DNA of 64,000 bases from an uncultured Eubacteriales bacterium. Its GTDB lineage: Bacteria; Bacillota; Clostridia; Oscillospirales; Acutalibacteraceae. The DNA lies in the NCBI GenBank assembly GCA_934728355.1, contig CAKVEA010000002.1:1-64000 (forward strand), in the 5' to 3' direction. The notes under the pieces were generated by a model, which worked only from the letters and a program-made list of their open reading frames with translations, ran no database searches and was not told where the DNA came from. Both the position numbers and the translations under genes were made by a program. Of this stretch, positions 62,301 to 64,000 are shown in pieces; positions within the stretch are counted from its first letter, which is position 1, and every line of letters starts with the position of its first letter.

Positions 62301-64000
62301 ATCGTAATTTTCTAAATTATCAGACTCCCTAAAATAAATTTCAATTCCTTTTCTTGTGTCATCAGACCCAAATTCAATTGTTCCGTTTCTAAAAGAAGAG
62401 CTAAGTTCATAAATTGTAAAAGTAATATTGTCTTTAATTTCTTTTACAGTTATTTCAATGGCCGAACTATATGCAGAAGAATCAAAATTTTGTACGTTAA
62501 CCGCTGAAATATTTTCCACACCCGGGAAATAAATATTTATGTTTTCGGCATCAAGATCCTCATAAGGACTGTCTTTTTTCAAATACATTCTAAAAACAAA
62601 GTCTTCTCCGTAAACAGCAGACTTTTCAAACTTTTTAAACAGATTATTTCCTGTAGAGTAAGAAAGTTCTCCATTATGCTCAAATACCAAATATTTTGAA
62701 TGTGGAGAATAGTTGCAAGTAAATGACACATCAAATTTTTTCTTTTCTATTCCACTTACAACTATATCTAAATCTTTGTCTGTTTTCCATACTGAGCCAT
62801 CACTGCTTTCTGTTTTTACAACATAAGCACTTCCTGCAGACAAACTTTGAGTAAAATAAAAATTACTACTCGATTTTTCATTTGTTATAAGTGGAGTATT
62901 TCTTTGAGTATCTGCTATATCATATGCATTTATTACAACTGTATCTTTTATTGATTTATAAGCATCACCAATAATATATTGAAATGAAATGGAATCATCT
63001 CCACTAACAACCATTCCGTCGTTCAAATTTGTATCAGACGAAGAATCCGTTCCGACTAACTGAAATTTTATCATATCTTTTTCTAAAGCATTTCCATTTT
63101 CATCTAAAAATCTAACTGCATACAGTTTAATAAAAACATTACTGAGTGAAATAGTTATATCTTCTGTAATTTCGGCATCGTCTGAGAATTTTATTTCTAT
63201 ATATTCTCCTTTGGAATCATTTTTTATTTCATAACTTCCTTGAACATTGCTACAAATTATTTTAACAGATGTCTTTTCAGTACCGCTTTTTGAACGAAAA
63301 CTATACCCTTTTATAGGTCTTATTCTAAAACTCAAAAGTTTTTCTTGAGCATATTTTTCCAGCGAAAACTGATCAATTAAATTATTGTTTCCCCTAATAT
63401 CGGTTGACTCTTCGATTCCGTCGCTGTTTACAGAGTAAATATTAACTCTGGATCCTTGATTTTCCTGAGTTTTAAAAGTTAAAGTATATTTATTTTTTTC
63501 TATTCCTGTAACCGAAAAATTTTTATCTTCATTTATATTTCCCACATTAAATTTATAAAAAGTAACTGTTTGACCGTCTTCACTGCTTACTTCTTCCCCT
63601 AACATTGATGAATCATAATCTCCGAATCTAAATTTTCCATTTGATTTACTATAAATTGAATCATTTTTAATTCTTAGGTAAAAAGTCACATTTTCCATAT
63701 CGCTCAATACAGGAAGTTCAAATCCATTTTTTTCGGTACTATAATCCAGTTTAAAAATACCTTCTCCGGTTAAAACGTAATTTCCATTTTCATTTGAATA
63801 AGTAGGTTTAAAATCATCTCTTCCTCCTGTATATGCATACACTTCCAAATCATTTGCAAAATCACTTTCACTCATTATGTCAGAACTTCCATTAGAAACC
63901 GCTACATAATATTTTTTCTTCATACCCTTCACTGTAATGTTCATTTCTTCATTTGAATAAGTTTCTCTTTCCAATATATAAACATAACATTTCCTTCCGG
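59301..64000 (-). CDS. giant repetitive surface protein, 5'-truncated by the window
   Basis: At least 1,565 residues, open to the window edge at its N-terminus. It consists of many beta-rich modules of about 100-130 residues, each closing with a motif like NFSVTGIEKNKYTLTF, LDIVVSGIEKKKFDVSF, MKVRVENLTLNRYILNF, YKISIENVDSLVYTIDF, VTIQVGNVTKNKYNVTL and KTVTVTGIEKSKV, reminiscent of InlB B-repeat or Ig-like stalks. A Ser/Asn linker and an acidic patch precede a C-terminal helix (ALKLVLILTSFAVIGVIIFVF) and a Lys-rich end. No LPXTG motif is seen, so it is probably membrane-anchored. 59045-59300 downstream holds nothing supported. Likely an adhesin or stalk; function unproven. Confidence 0.8.
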   Translation of the reverse strand, partial: GRKCYVYILERETYSNEEMNITVKGMKKKYYVAVSNGSSDIMSESDFANDLEVYAYTGGRDDFKPTYSNENGNYVLTGEGIFKLDYSTEKNGFELPVLSDMENVTFYLRIKNDSIYSKSNGKFRFGDYDSSMLGEEVSSEDGQTVTFYKFNVGNINEDKNFSVTGIEKNKYTLTFKTQENQGSRVNIYSVNSDGIEESTDIRGNNNLIDQFSLEKYAQEKLLSFRIRPIKGYSFRSKSGTEKTSVKIICSNVQGSYEIKNDSKGEYIEIKFSDDAEITEDITISLSNVFIKLYAVRFLDENGNALEKDMIKFQLVGTDSSSDTNLNDGMVVSGDDSISFQYIIGDAYKSIKDTVVINAYDIADTQRNTPLITNEKSSSNFYFTQSLSAGSAYVVKTESSDGSVWKTDKDLDIVVSGIEKKKFDVSFTCNYSPHSKYLVFEHNGELSYSTGNNLFKKFEKSAVYGEDFVFRMYLKKDSPYEDLDAENINIYFPGVENISAVNVQNFDSSAYSSAIEITVKEIKDNITFTIYELSSSFRNGTIEFGSDDTRKGIEIYFRESDNLENYDNLYDSENIFYKGLEGSTQSLFNLNSSGDKCYQFGVQVANGYQVLPEGQLSFTLNFFGSDKNKKDYSLQQNLNYSSDGNYRFGFSFNSLCSDNQTTVKQALKEKGSYVELLINGISVKTYQVTIGESFKENDIKIYNLSEDPNASDDISVKDLEGRTISVNHLGSLRFKIQGNFNDADEINELEDKIFFMKNSDKSQKSITEVSLLSDGITFKVENITENLTADYVKDKNETAVLNFITNDSVKYYSYDPGTKEIGEDVLSGTWTASGSFHVAVKANNGYDLNTVKKDVKILNGSIEEDYEYCEISAEEQVSGYVIYDIYNLGSAEINVSFIAEKNEYTISLVSNATVSASGSSQESTTTVTYQSGEENKNVNEIKVKHGESTEFSVILEEKCSNSDLKVNLYDSNDNYIETLNSNSGKYKIVYVEKNMKVRVENLTLNRYILNFSKSEQAEFISGSSSETLEGTVEVIYGESYSFNVKARPGYSLGNNFAVQAVSSSGVSSALSKDSSGNYTIKNIKEGYKISIENVDSLVYTIDFKSVDGVTYLNGDGFVISGRTKINYMNNYEFSINIDDAYSDSLQGAYIIVNNGNQSSTKVQKLANGRYLIQNVMEDVTIQVGNVTKNKYNVTLTKDEGIEFYSLSGKIITGENEVEHGSNFYFRVKLYTAYEGSAIKVMLGNKEISPNNENFYTIENVQEGKTVTVTGIEKSKVANLIDNINSLPQDISNDEDFEKIIKATRDYNSLEEYQKSQVSNYYVLENLHEKVGKINHTYNGVTADGLDWYIKVIANPIVSDMDACERIYKKLNSEYIVSLYDVYLWDVINDCRYKLSGETPVVIHVPTPDMSYFENPTGIHEGSSGKIDYLNLNIKGGITSFETFSLSPVGIVANRSLQKGRSSLIDAIDANISMLTDYESTPLSSSGAASGNLNNSSNKSSSNGNSTTSFNDEDEENESESKYVDKSRTPLGSALKLVLILTSFAVIGVIIFVFAKKYKEMNENKNK

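Overview
The window is AT-rich, densely coded DNA from a Clostridia-like member of the Bacillota. It has IreB, YqeG, a bS21 homologue, TmcAL, MltG, AzlCD, class A RNase P RNA and near-consensus sigma-A promoters with strong Shine-Dalgarno (SD) sites. Two decayed genes (an inorganic pyrophosphatase-like gene and an unknown gene near 46.4-47.1 kb) and a Tlc/NTT-type ATP/ADP translocase (31.4-32.9 kb) suggest a host-associated, probably intracellular, organism. The translocase family is otherwise known mainly from obligate intracellular bacteria and plastids. This lifestyle is an inference; no species can be named from the sequence.

Layout. 1-4.6 kb: three tRNAs, a transglutaminase-like protein, a pyrophosphatase pseudogene, tmcAL-folC and small membrane proteins. 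4.6-10.8 kb (minus): an operon-like run thyX-tmk-DUF2156-GNAT-mltG-PBP, with a hairpin plus T-run abutting the PBP start codon. 10.9-13.9 kb: a BofC-like secreted protein, the ComM/YifB ATPase and an orphan secreted protein. 14.2-15.9 kb: a two-gene ABC exporter. 16-28.4 kb (minus): one apparent 12-kb operon of eleven genes for a ribitol-phosphate surface polymer (GT2, LicD, TarI, TarJ, GT4, Wzy, a Wzz-like protein, a degenerate CpsD, Wzx), ending in a membrane-FHA-FtsW fusion and a cognate PBP.

28.5-31.1 kb (plus): rpsU, yqeG-aroQ, ireB, then a secreted peptide gene followed by a short Nif11/double-glycine leader peptide. 31.4-34.2 kb: the ATP/ADP translocase and azlCD. 34.4-41.1 kb (plus): HIT, comEC, holA, murE, murF. 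41.1-46.1 kb (minus): a second D-alanine branch set made of a MurF-alanine racemase fusion and a tandem double D-Ala-D-Ala ligase. 46.3-53 kb: a decayed gene, a tyrosine recombinase, tRNA-Trp/Thr, rnpB, a SpoIIE-type phosphatase and CorA. 53.3-56 kb: an 888-residue protein joining a Nif11-like double-glycine leader, a membrane segment and an AAA+ ATPase. 56.2-64 kb: tRNA-Thr, fba, dacF, an XRE regulator and a giant repetitive surface protein cut by the window edge.

The most notable points are the ATP/ADP translocase in a clostridial background; two Nif11/GG-leader genes, one carrying a large AAA+ cargo; at least three genes whose only well-placed start after a strong SD is ATT, CTG or ATA; and the fused peptidoglycan enzymes. 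A working picture is an energy-importing symbiont that keeps a full DAP-type cell wall pathway and a ribitol-phosphate polymer, and exports unusual GG-leader and signal-peptide proteins.
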